This document shows positions 1-6,999 of a stretch of DNA of 12,178 bases, piece after piece. The stretch spans positions 1 through 12,178 of the forward strand of contig DOPG01000281.1 of NCBI GenBank assembly GCA_003513555.1, read 5' to 3'. This stretch comes from Rhodopirellula sp. (lineage in GTDB: Bacteria > Planctomycetota > Planctomycetia > Pirellulales > Pirellulaceae). A model generated the notes under the pieces. That model was not told the DNA's origin and made no database searches. It saw only the letters and a program-made list of their open reading frames with translations. The translations under genes and the position numbers were made by a program. Numbering within the stretch: the first letter of the stretch is position 1; every line of letters starts with the position of its first letter.

Positions 1-616
1 GTGCGTCAGTGCTGACCACAGGCTTCAGTTGGTCAACAGGTTCTCCGTCACGGTGCGTTTGCAGAACGGTCCGCTCGATCTCCCGTTTGGGGTATCCAAT
101 CGACGTTCGCAGCAGAAAACGATCCAGTTGGCTTTCAGGCAGCGTGTACGTGCCCTCGTACTCAAAAGGATTTTGCGTAGCAACCACAATGAATGGCCGT
201 GGCAATTCGTGAGTGGCTCCGTCTACAGAAACACGTCCCTCACTCATTGCTTCCAGCAGCGCAGATTGGGTGCGGGGCGGCGCACGATTGACTTCGTCTG
301 ATAGGACCACATTGGCGAATATCGGGCCTGGGCTGAATTCAAACTCACGGGTGTCGCTGCGGTAGATAACGCTACCAGTAATATCGCTGGGCAAAAGGTC
401 CGGGGTGAACTGCAGCCTGGAAAAATTTCCTTCGATACTTTGCGACATTGCTTTTGCGGCTAATGTTTTACCGACTCCTGGAACGTCCTCGAGTAACACA
501 TGCTCGCCTGCAAGCAAGCAGGTTACTAATAACTGAACGATCTCCGGTTTGCCCAAGACCACACTTTCAATGTTACTTTGCAGCAAACGTGAGGTTTCAA
601 ACGCATCCTGCGACAT
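1..616 (-). CDS. moxR: MoxR-family AAA+ ATPase, partial (C-terminus beyond left edge)
   Basis: MoxR ATPases are cytoplasmic AAA+ chaperone-like proteins, usually encoded next to DUF58 and VWA-domain proteins and thought to help assemble or activate them. Reading leftward from the ATG at 614-616 gives 205 complete codons with no stop. The core ATPase motifs are in order: Walker A VPGVGKT at residues 45-51, Walker B VVLSDE at about 103-108 followed by the family-typical VNRAPPRTQSALLEAM, sensor 1 VVATQNP at about 144-150, and ESQLDRF (arginine-finger region) at 161-167. About one third, the C-terminal lid domain, lies outside the window, so partner genes cannot be seen. No convincing Shine-Dalgarno precedes the ATG. 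An in-frame TTG lies seven codons upstream, and the ATG is preferred because the MoxR N-terminus normally starts close to this helix. Family assignment is secure; the target is unknown. Confidence 0.95.
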   Translation of the reverse strand, partial: MSQDAFETSRLLQSNIESVVLGKPEIVQLLVTCLLAGEHVLLEDVPGVGKTLAAKAMSQSIEGNFSRLQFTPDLLPSDITGSVIYRSDTREFEFSPGPIFANVVLSDEVNRAPPRTQSALLEAMSEGRVSVDGATHELPRPFIVVATQNPFEYEGTYTLPESQLDRFLLRTSIGYPKREIERTVLQTHRDGEPVDQLKPVVSTDA

Positions 617-656
617 GATGAAGTCGAGCCTGTTCAAAAGGAGAGGAGTCGGTTAG

Positions 657-776
657 ATGAGAGGCGGTGGGTGCAATGCACACGTCGCAGTCCTTGGTGC
701 CCTCGCCTTTATCCTATCCACTGCAGCACGCTGGTTCTATCGGGGGCTAGCAGTGGGGAAGAGTGAGAAAGCCTAG
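657..776 (+). CDS. Possible 39-residue hydrophobic small protein
   Basis: A short frame opens with ATG at 657 and stops at TAG 774-776. It is preceded by GAGAGGAG at 641-648, which leaves an 8-base spacer and is the best Shine-Dalgarno-like sequence seen in the window. The product starts with a glycine-rich stretch (MRGGGCNAH), then a run of small and aliphatic residues from about 10 to 24 (VAVLGALAFILSTAA), then a basic, aromatic tail (RWFYRG) and a charged end. This is the look of a single-pass membrane microprotein with its positive side after the helix. It is divergent from moxR with 40 bases between the two starts. There is no homology evidence and frames this short arise by chance, so it is only a candidate. 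Confidence 0.25.
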   Translation: MRGGGCNAHVAVLGALAFILSTAARWFYRGLAVGKSEKA

Positions 777-1327
777 AGAACATCTTTTCAACGCAGCTTG
801 GCACTCGACCGCGGAACACCTTGCAGGCTGAATTTTATCAGGGTTTGCAGCTAGAAACGCGTTTTTGTGTAGGTCAGACACATTCTAGACGGAAAAATGG
901 AACCGTCATGGGCCAGACAACGGGTGCTGATCTGCCCATGTGACGCGAAGGTTTCGGGAATTAGGCCTCGATGGCCGTCAATTTGTCAGCCACGCAGGGC
1001 GGGCCATGAAACAGCGTGTTTGGCTTGGGCTAAGGGATGAGCATCGGGTGTTAACTTGGCTCCCTGCACCCCGGTCCAAGTATTTTTCCTTGCGGCGCGA
1101 CAAACCATTTGGAAGCCTTTTCGTGCATGGGTGACCAAGAGTCGCTGCGATGACGTTTGGTGGGACCCTTGTGAGAGTGGCAGCATTGTGTTGCAACGTG
1201 CTCGTGTCATTGGTGGGAGTGCCTGAAACACGTCGCAGCGTGTGCTGAGTGGGAGTTGGTGACCATGTGCCCCCGAATGCGGGCTGCTCACTCTCGGACC
1301 CAAGAAATAAAAATTGTTCGGCTGGGT
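777..1327. other. Intergenic region with one bulged hairpin, no convincing gene
   Basis: About 550 bases separate the moxR/small-ORF starts from the end of the flavoprotein gene. Open frames on either strand here give compositionally odd products with no recognisable domain. Visible structure includes a perfect 10-base palindrome AAACGCGTTT at 855-864, a 5-bp inverted repeat GACGG/CCGTC at 888-892 and 903-907, and a better stem at 907-940. In that stem CATGGG plus CAGA (907-912, 914-917) pairs with TCTG plus CCCATG (931-934, 935-940) around a single bulged C and a 13-base loop. An 8-base pair of arms, CGCTGCGA (1143-1150) and TCGCAGCG (1233-1240), is more widely spaced. Read leftward, the 907-940 stem could serve as a distal terminator for the flavoprotein operon, but it is about 390 bases past the stop. 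Confidence 0.4.
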
Positions 1328-2848
1328 TCAACGACGGTATTTGAGCCATTGTCGCATCAGTCCCGCAACTCGTGGAGTCAGACGCGTGCGGTTGAATTGA
1401 TCACCTAATTTCCTCAACGCTTCCGCGTGCGTTGGATAGGGGTGGATGGTGCTGGCGATCCCTTTCAGCCCAATGCCGTTTTTCATGGCCACGGTGATTT
1501 CGCTAATCAGATCGCCGGCGTGGGGTGAGACGATGGTCGCTCCAAGAATGGTGTCTTTACCCCTTGGAACGATGACTCGGACGAATCCCTCGGTTTCACT
1601 TTCCAGGATCGAGCGGTCGACTTCCGAAAAACGCACTTCATAACAGTCGGTTGGGATATTTTGAGATTCAGCTTCGTGCGGGTACAGGCCGACATGTGCA
1701 ACCTCCGGCGAAGTGTAAGTTGCCCAGGGAATCAATAGGTTGCTGACTTTCTGTCGACCCAAAAATAAAGCATTCTGGAGCACGGCTCTTGCCATGAAGT
1801 CGGCGGCGTGAGTGAACTGGTAACGTGACGCTACGTCACCAGCTGCATAAACGTGATGGTTGGTGGTTTGCAATTTGTCGTTGACGGTAATTCCCAGTTT
1901 GGGGTCGTACTGAATTCCCGCGGTTTCCAGACCCATGCCGGTTACGTTAGGTGTACGACCGACTGCACTCAAAACCGCGTCACAATCGATTTTCCGCACA
2001 CCATGTGCGTCTTTCACTGACACGGTTTTGTTGTTGCCGTTTTGGGAAAGGCCAATGATCTGCGTACTTGTGCAAATTTGCACTCCGTCACCCTGCAGTG
2101 AAGCATGGATGACAGCTGAGGCAGCCTCTTCTTCACGAGGCAAGAGGCGTTCCGAGCGTTCCAACTGAATGACGTGAGAGCCCAATTGTGCAAAGACCTG
2201 CGCAAGTTCACACCCAATCGGGCCACCACCGATGACAACCATCCGCTGCGGTAGTGCAGTCAGGGAAAAAATGGTTTCGTTGGTGAGGATGTCTGTGTCA
2301 TCGCTGCCGTCTATGTCGAGCTTGGCCGCTCTTGCTCCGCTAGTGATCACGGCCTTGCTGAAACGAAGTGTGGTCTCACCTACTTTGACCGCGTTGGCTG
2401 AGACGAATTGTCCATGTCCCATGAAGACGTCGACTCCGGCTGCGCGGAAACGCTCTGCTGAATCATGTGGACTGATCTCCGCCCTGAGTTTTCGAAGTCG
2501 AGCCATCACCTCTGGGAATTTGATCTCCGGTTTACCGGAGAGGCGGACCCCCAGCAAGTCGGAACGACGCAGACTCCGGACGAAGCTGCCAACACTTAGC
2601 AATGCCTTGGAGGGGACACATCCCACATTCAGGCAATCTCCTCCGAGAAGATCTCGTTCAATCAACGCTACTTTCGCGCCAAGCCCCGCCGCGCCCATCG
2701 CGGAAACCAGCCCTGCGGTACCCCCACCAATGACAACGAGATTGTATCGACCACTAGGCGTTGGGTTTTGCCAATCCTTGGGATGGACATGGGATTCCAG
2801 GATTTGATTGTGTTCGTCGTAGGGCTGCAGTTGGGGGAGCTTTGACAT
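1328..2848 (-). CDS. MerA-like FAD-dependent pyridine nucleotide-disulfide oxidoreductase
   Basis: This 506-residue flavoprotein belongs to the glutathione reductase / lipoamide dehydrogenase / mercuric reductase superfamily, whose members move electrons from NAD(P)H through FAD to a redox-active cysteine pair. In order are the FAD-binding GGGTAG (41-46), the redox disulfide GGDCLNVGCVPSKALL with Cys72 and Cys77, the NAD(P)H-binding GGGPIG (207-212), the second FAD motif AAGD (335-338) and a C-terminal dimerisation domain. In that domain the HPYPTHAE motif (469-476) has Tyr471 where lipoamide dehydrogenase and glutathione reductase carry the catalytic His; Tyr in this place is a MerA-like trait. 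There is no N-terminal heavy-metal (HMA) domain and no C-terminal Cys pair, so true mercury reduction is doubtful. The roughly 35-residue N-terminal extension before the FAD fold is soluble and polar. The gene follows the VTT membrane protein by 68 bases on the same strand, a recurrent pairing. The physiological substrate is unknown. Confidence 0.93.
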   Translation of the reverse strand: MSKLPQLQPYDEHNQILESHVHPKDWQNPTPSGRYNLVVIGGGTAGLVSAMGAAGLGAKVALIERDLLGGDCLNVGCVPSKALLSVGSFVRSLRRSDLLGVRLSGKPEIKFPEVMARLRKLRAEISPHDSAERFRAAGVDVFMGHGQFVSANAVKVGETTLRFSKAVITSGARAAKLDIDGSDDTDILTNETIFSLTALPQRMVVIGGGPIGCELAQVFAQLGSHVIQLERSERLLPREEEAASAVIHASLQGDGVQICTSTQIIGLSQNGNNKTVSVKDAHGVRKIDCDAVLSAVGRTPNVTGMGLETAGIQYDPKLGITVNDKLQTTNHHVYAAGDVASRYQFTHAADFMARAVLQNALFLGRQKVSNLLIPWATYTSPEVAHVGLYPHEAESQNIPTDCYEVRFSEVDRSILESETEGFVRVIVPRGKDTILGATIVSPHAGDLISEITVAMKNGIGLKGIASTIHPYPTHAEALRKLGDQFNRTRLTPRVAGLMRQWLKYRR

Positions 2849-2916
2849 GGCTGGGAAAAGTCAGTGTTGGGAAGATCGCAGTAAAAAGATTCAGTACGTG
2901 AAGCAGCAGGTGGAAG

Positions 2917-3825
2917 TCAGTGGTCTGAGGGTTTTGACTCCAGCGGGATGATCTTCATGAACAGCTTGACGAGTAGTGGAAAGACCCCGAGCAAGGCAAA
3001 GGCAACGAATAGCTGAAAGAACTGTTGTGGCGAAAGCACTGCCGCCGCACCCTGGTCTGCCAGTCGACTCAGGTTTGGGACACTGGACCCAGCGTAGACG
3101 TAAACCGCGGTGCCAGGCAGCATGCCCAGTTGACTGACCCACCAATAGGTGCGCGTTGATAGCGGCGTCAGACCCATGACCAAATTGATGACAAAAAAGG
3201 GAACAACAGGGATCAAGCGTAAAGTGAACAGATAAAATGCTCCCTCGTTCTCAAGATGCTTGTTAAACGTCTGCAAACGGTCGCCAAACTTTTGTTCAAC
3301 ACCGGCCCTCAACAAGTAGCGACTGGTCAGGAACGAGATCGTGGCTCCGGCGGTTGATGCAAAACTGACCAAAACAAGGGTCGGAGCGAAGCCGAAGTAC
3401 CAGCCGTATAAAAGGGTGAGCGGAGCGGCGCCGGGGAGCGACAAGCCCGTCACAGTCACATAAACCAGAAATGCTGCTCCGAATACGAGAACCGGGTACT
3501 GTTCCTGAAAATCTCGAAGTTGGTTTTCCTGGGTGGCTAAATAATCCAGCTGCAAATATTCTCCGAACTGCCACGCCAGGAATACTGCGATGCCGACGAC
3601 GGCGATCAGGAGGAAGAGTTTGCGATACTTTTCCTTTGCTGCCTGTGGTGGGACATCCAACGATGGTACGTTGCCAGCGGTGTCGGGAATGTTGATATCA
3701 GATTCATCGGAAGAGTTCTTCACGCTGTTGACAGATTCGGGGTTTGCGTTACTTCCTTGGTGCATGTTGGCAATTTGGTGGTTTTGGCAGCGGGTGTGCT
3801 GACTTTGTGAAACAGCAGCCAGCAT
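2917..3825 (-). CDS. VTT-domain (TVP38/TMEM64, DedA-like) inner-membrane protein
   Basis: The product (302 residues) has a polar, probably disordered N-terminal segment (to about residue 66), then a hydrophobic segment at about 69-86, and the VTT/SNARE-associated fold from about 110 to 250, with a last hydrophobic helix at about 268-290. Diagnostic stretches are SLPGAAPLTLLYGWYFG (129-145), with its helix-breaking Gly-Ala-Ala-Pro re-entrant loop, and GAFYLFTLRLIPVVPFF (195-211) followed by NLVMGLTPLSTRTYWW. Family members sit in the cytoplasmic membrane; relatives act as lipid scramblases or transporters, while the bacterial TVP38 branch is poorly understood. Two starts are possible: the ATG at 3825 used here, or Met21 at 3765, which removes a Gln/His-rich leader and gives 282 residues; neither has a Shine-Dalgarno. 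The flavoprotein lies 68 bases downstream, so the two are likely cotranscribed. Fusions and neighbour pairs of these two families are known elsewhere, suggesting a membrane redox unit. Confidence 0.9.
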   Translation of the reverse strand: MLAAVSQSQHTRCQNHQIANMHQGSNANPESVNSVKNSSDESDINIPDTAGNVPSLDVPPQAAKEKYRKLFLLIAVVGIAVFLAWQFGEYLQLDYLATQENQLRDFQEQYPVLVFGAAFLVYVTVTGLSLPGAAPLTLLYGWYFGFAPTLVLVSFASTAGATISFLTSRYLLRAGVEQKFGDRLQTFNKHLENEGAFYLFTLRLIPVVPFFVINLVMGLTPLSTRTYWWVSQLGMLPGTAVYVYAGSSVPNLSRLADQGAAAVLSPQQFFQLFVAFALLGVFPLLVKLFMKIIPLESKPSDH

Positions 3826-3866
3826 TTCAGTGGGGCGGCCTGCAGACGAAGCTCATGAACCGTGTG

Positions 3867-3948
3867 CAGATCGTACCATCCGCTCATTGGGCAGTCATGC
3901 AAAATCCAGTTGAACTGGTTCGCAAGCAGCAGGAAACAATACGATCTG
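3867..3948 (-). promoter_or_regulatory. Nested inverted repeats upstream of the VTT-flavoprotein operon
   Basis: CAGATCGTA at 3867-3875 and TACGATCTG at 3940-3948 are perfect 9-bp inverted arms separated by 64 bases. Inside them sits a second perfect inverted repeat, CCAGTT-G-AACTGG at 3906-3918, which extends discontinuously outward with AA/TT and TGC/GCA (3898-3900 with 3922-3924). The block ends about 40 bases before the first possible VTT start at 3825 and no gene is read in the other direction, so it most likely belongs to the operon's control region. It could be a structured RNA leader with a long closing stem, or two distant operator half-sites. Which one cannot be told from a single sequence. 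Confidence 0.4.
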
Positions 3949-4136
3949 TCTGTTGTGGGGAAGGTATCGAGGCCCGTGCTGACCATCAATATCAGGCGTG
4001 GGTGCTTCCACAGATGGCCGCCAGGGCGGGCTGACTTACTGACGGTGAGCTCGAAGGTCCGCCATGCTGGGAGCATTCCACCTCAACATCTCATCTCATT
4101 GAGCCGCGATTCGGCGTTTCTTGTTGAAAAGCAGAA

Positions 4137-4163
4137 GGGAGTTGCACGACTCGTGCAACTCCC
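4137..4163 (-). terminator. Strong hairpin terminator of the M13 peptidase gene
   Basis: GGGAGTTGCACGA (4137-4149) and TCGTGCAACTCCC (4151-4163) are perfect 13-bp inverted arms around a single C. Read on the minus strand, the hairpin lies 84 bases past the peptidase stop codon and is followed by TTCTGCTTTT, a fair U-rich tail for intrinsic termination. On the plus strand the following bases (CTCATGCGGTTTTC) are less suitable and there is no plus-strand gene that would need it. An alternative reading is a dyad operator, but the position fits a terminator better. The rest of the gap (3949-4136) shows nothing else of note. Confidence 0.7.
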
Positions 4164-4247
4164 TCATGCGGTTTTCAATACGTTGTGTGCCTTTTCGAAT
4201 CGCGACAACGCGGCGTGTTTTCCGTTCTACGGCTGATACCTGATTCT

Positions 4248-6365
4248 CTACCAGATGCGAACGCGATCTTCTGGTTTCAGGTACAAAGCGTCGGTCGGTT
4301 TGATCCCAAAGGCTTTGTACCATGCATCCATGTTGCGTACGATGCCGTTGACGCGATACTCACTCGGACTGTGTGGGTCGGTAACAAGTCGTTTCAACAA
4401 TTCAGGCTCTCGGTAAAGTCGTCGCCAGATTTGGGACCAACCGAGAAAGAAGCGTTGATCGCCGGTGAGTCCATCGATGACGGGGGCTTCCTTTCCATTT
4501 AAAGACAATCGGTACGCCTTGTAAGCAACGCCGAGACCGCCAAGGTCGCCTATGTTTTCACCCAGAGTTAGCTTTCCATTGACGAAGTTGCCTTTGACAG
4601 GTTCGAATGCGTCGTACTGAGCTACCAAACCCTCTGCTCGACGCTCAAATTCCTCGCGGTCAGTCTCTGTCCACCATTTTCGCAAGTTACCTTTGCCGTC
4701 GTACTTGCTTCCTTTGTCATCGAAACCGTGGCTCAGTTCGTGGCCAATCACGGCGCCAATGGCTCCGTAATTGACAGCGTCATCCGCGCTCATGTTGAAG
4801 AATGGAGGCTGCAGAATCGCTGCAGGGAACACAATCTCATTCATGACTGGGTTGTAATAGGCGTTGATGGTTTGTGGAGTCATGTGCCACTCGTTGCGGT
4901 CAATGGGGCCACCCAGCTTCTTTAGCTCTACCAGAGTTTCAAATCTCGACGACGCCAAAAGGTTGGTGGCAAGAATAGGAGATTGAATCTTTAGGTCTGT
5001 ATAGTCTTTCCACTCATCGGGGTAACCGATCTTGGTGGTGAACAACGATAGTTTTTCTAGGGCCTGCTTCTGAGTACCTTTGCCCATCCAGTCACGCGTG
5101 GTGATTCGCTCAGCAAATGCTTTTTTGAGGTTTTCAACCAGCTGGTTCATGCGTTCTTTGGCTGCCGGTTTGAAGTACTTTTCTACATAAAGTTGACCCA
5201 CCAATTCGCCCAATACGCTGCTCGTGACATTGACGCCACGTTTCCACAAAGGCTCCTGCTCAGTGACGCCGCTCATGGCAGTGGAGTGGAACTGGAAGTG
5301 TCGTAACTCCAACGCCTCGGTCAGGCTGCTTGAGTAACCGTCGATCACCTGCAGGCGTAAGTAGCTCTTCCAGGTTTCCAGATCGACCTCAGTTAGCAGC
5401 TTGCCGAGCTGCTCAAGGTAGCTGGGTTGACGTACCACAAATTCCTTCTGCTTCTTCAATCCGGATGCTTTTGCGAATGTTGCCCATGGGAAATCACCCA
5501 GCAAACCCTGCATCTCTTCGCTGGTCTTTTTGTTGTACGTTTTTTCGGGATCGCGATTCTCGGTCTTGGTCCACTGTTTTTCGGCGAGGGTTCGTTCAAG
5601 TTCGAAGATCGCTTTGGCTGAGAGTTCTGGCGTCTTCGCGCCTGTTGCTGCAAGCATGTCCGCCACGTACGCGAGTAACTCAGCACGAAGCTTCTTGTAG
5701 CGTTCGTCGTCCTCGAGGTAGTAGTCGCGGTCCGGCATGGTTAATCCGGACTGAGTGACATAGACGGTGTACTGGTCGCTGTTACGCGCATCGGCATTGA
5801 TGTATGGCGCTAGGGGACCGTAAACGCCTGACTTCATCAAAAAACCGAGAGTCTTTGCCAAGTCTTCAACCGACTTCACCTTATTGATCCTTCGAAGCAA
5901 TGGCTGAATCGGTTTGATCCCAGCTTTATTACGCGCCTTCATGTCGAGTACCGACTTGTAGAGATCACCTACTTTCTGTGCGGCCGTTCCGGGCTCTGCA
6001 TTGGACGCAGCTGCCTGCTCAATCAACGCTCGCACTTCCGACCGGGTTTTGTCATCCAGAACCGTAAAGATCCCGTAATTTGATTTGTCACCCGGAATGT
6101 CTGTTTTGTCCAACCATTCCTGGTTGGCGTACCAATAAAAATTTTCGCCAGGCGTGATGTCAGGACTGAACAGCGTCTTGTCGATGCCCGAGACCTTGCC
6201 GCCGTCCGATTTGGGGTCTGCTGCATGCGACACTGCAGCTATCAGAAAAGTCAACAAAGCGACAATCAGTAGAGAATGTTTGAACACGATGCTTCGAGTG
6301 GGTTGAAAGGTCGGTTTTGAAAATTCAGTTTTGAAAGTTAGCCGGTGAATTTGGGTTAACCCCAT
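4248..6365 (-). CDS. M13 family (neprilysin/PepO-like) zinc metallopeptidase, exported
   Basis: M13 enzymes are zinc endopeptidases that cleave peptides of limited size outside the cytoplasm. All family marks are present: NAYYNP (501-506, substrate backbone binding), HELSH (542-546, HExxH zinc ligands His542 and His546 with catalytic Glu543), ENIGD (603-607, third zinc ligand Glu603 and supporting Asp607), HSPSEYRVNG (665-674) and the family-typical C-terminal Trp in RVRIW. The 705-residue length is normal. A hydrophobic stretch at about 31-45 ends in SHA-AD (47/50), a likely signal peptide cleavage point. The ATG at 6365 is used, but it puts 28 mixed residues before the hydrophobic core. The in-frame GTG at 6287 (residue 27, giving FKHSLLIVALLTFLIAAVSHA) makes a compact standard signal peptide and is a serious alternative. 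Neither start shows a Shine-Dalgarno. The gene stands alone and ends in the hairpin at 4137-4163. Confidence 0.96.
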   Translation of the reverse strand: MGLTQIHRLTFKTEFSKPTFQPTRSIVFKHSLLIVALLTFLIAAVSHAADPKSDGGKVSGIDKTLFSPDITPGENFYWYANQEWLDKTDIPGDKSNYGIFTVLDDKTRSEVRALIEQAAASNAEPGTAAQKVGDLYKSVLDMKARNKAGIKPIQPLLRRINKVKSVEDLAKTLGFLMKSGVYGPLAPYINADARNSDQYTVYVTQSGLTMPDRDYYLEDDERYKKLRAELLAYVADMLAATGAKTPELSAKAIFELERTLAEKQWTKTENRDPEKTYNKKTSEEMQGLLGDFPWATFAKASGLKKQKEFVVRQPSYLEQLGKLLTEVDLETWKSYLRLQVIDGYSSSLTEALELRHFQFHSTAMSGVTEQEPLWKRGVNVTSSVLGELVGQLYVEKYFKPAAKERMNQLVENLKKAFAERITTRDWMGKGTQKQALEKLSLFTTKIGYPDEWKDYTDLKIQSPILATNLLASSRFETLVELKKLGGPIDRNEWHMTPQTINAYYNPVMNEIVFPAAILQPPFFNMSADDAVNYGAIGAVIGHELSHGFDDKGSKYDGKGNLRKWWTETDREEFERRAEGLVAQYDAFEPVKGNFVNGKLTLGENIGDLGGLGVAYKAYRLSLNGKEAPVIDGLTGDQRFFLGWSQIWRRLYREPELLKRLVTDPHSPSEYRVNGIVRNMDAWYKAFGIKPTDALYLKPEDRVRIW

Positions 6366-6999
6366 CTGTCATGAAGTGCTGGCAAACTCAGCCTGGGTAG
6401 CGTGCCATCGGCCTACTCCGCACGGAGTCAACCGACAGGTTCGAAAACAAGGCAACAAAATGAATCAGCCGTATTAGGTGAATAGGCGGAGCTGGCAGAC
6501 AGTGGTGTCAAAGCGACGCATCATTCACAACGCGTGAATGGCGATGTGCTCGATGGACGCCAGCATATCCTAAGGTCTTGTCGTCGGTGTGTTAACTGCC
6601 TAGTAGGACTGGTCGGGAACTTATTGAACGTTGACCGCGAGGGGATTCCGATTTTTCCAGAGCGTATTCGGTAGCGGGATTTCGACATTTGGATTACTGC
6701 ACAGTATCTATCACCATAAAGGATCTATCACCATAAAGGCGTTTGCCGGAAGCGGGCAATCACGCCGCAAGTCGAGATTTTCTGTATCGATACCGCGGTC
6801 TGGCATGCAGTTCGCGCTGTGGCGACGTTAGCGTTTTTATACTGCGGTTAACAGGACAAGGCTGCGGTTTAGCGTTGGTTAAGAAGCCTCTCAAAGACTT
6901 GCAGGATTGGGGGACTAGGTGTGCTTGGGGCACAGGGAGGGATAGGAAGAAACTGTTTTGCTTGGTGGGCGATGGTCGGTACAGCCGCGCTTTATCCGG
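6366..6999. other. Intergenic region holding small repeats, no convincing gene
   Basis: About 630 bases lie between the start of the M13 gene and the end of the sulfatase gene, both on the minus strand. The open frames seen here lack any domain or consistent composition. Structured items are ACTCCG-CA-CGGAGT at 6415-6428, CATTCAC-AACGC-GTGAATG at 6522-6540 (7-bp arms, either an operator or a hairpin in the M13 upstream region), the tandem duplication at 6706-6739, and TGTGC-TTGGG-GCACA at 6920-6934. A weak 5-bp stem (6983-6987 with 6997-7001) overlaps the sulfatase stop codon. None has a U-rich tail that would mark it as an intrinsic terminator. Confidence 0.4.
6706..6739. repeat. Perfect 17-base tandem duplication
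   Basis: The 17-base unit ATCTATCACCATAAAGG occurs at 6706-6722 and again, immediately adjacent and identical, at 6723-6739. It lies in non-coding sequence downstream of the sulfatase and upstream of the M13 gene. It may be a recent slippage duplication or a doubled binding site; no further copy was noticed in the window. Confidence 0.85.

Noticed and set aside
978..1349. Overlapping minus-strand frames and the plus-strand frame at 940-1134 in the gap after the flavoprotein
   Set aside because: Several long frames overlap here on both strands, and their products look random (rich in Arg, Ser, Thr, Pro) with no family pattern; one also overlaps the end of the flavoprotein gene.
1328..2848. 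Calling the flavoprotein a mercuric reductase (merA)
   Set aside because: No HMA domain, no C-terminal cysteine pair and no mer genes nearby; only the redox pair and the Tyr471 position resemble MerA.
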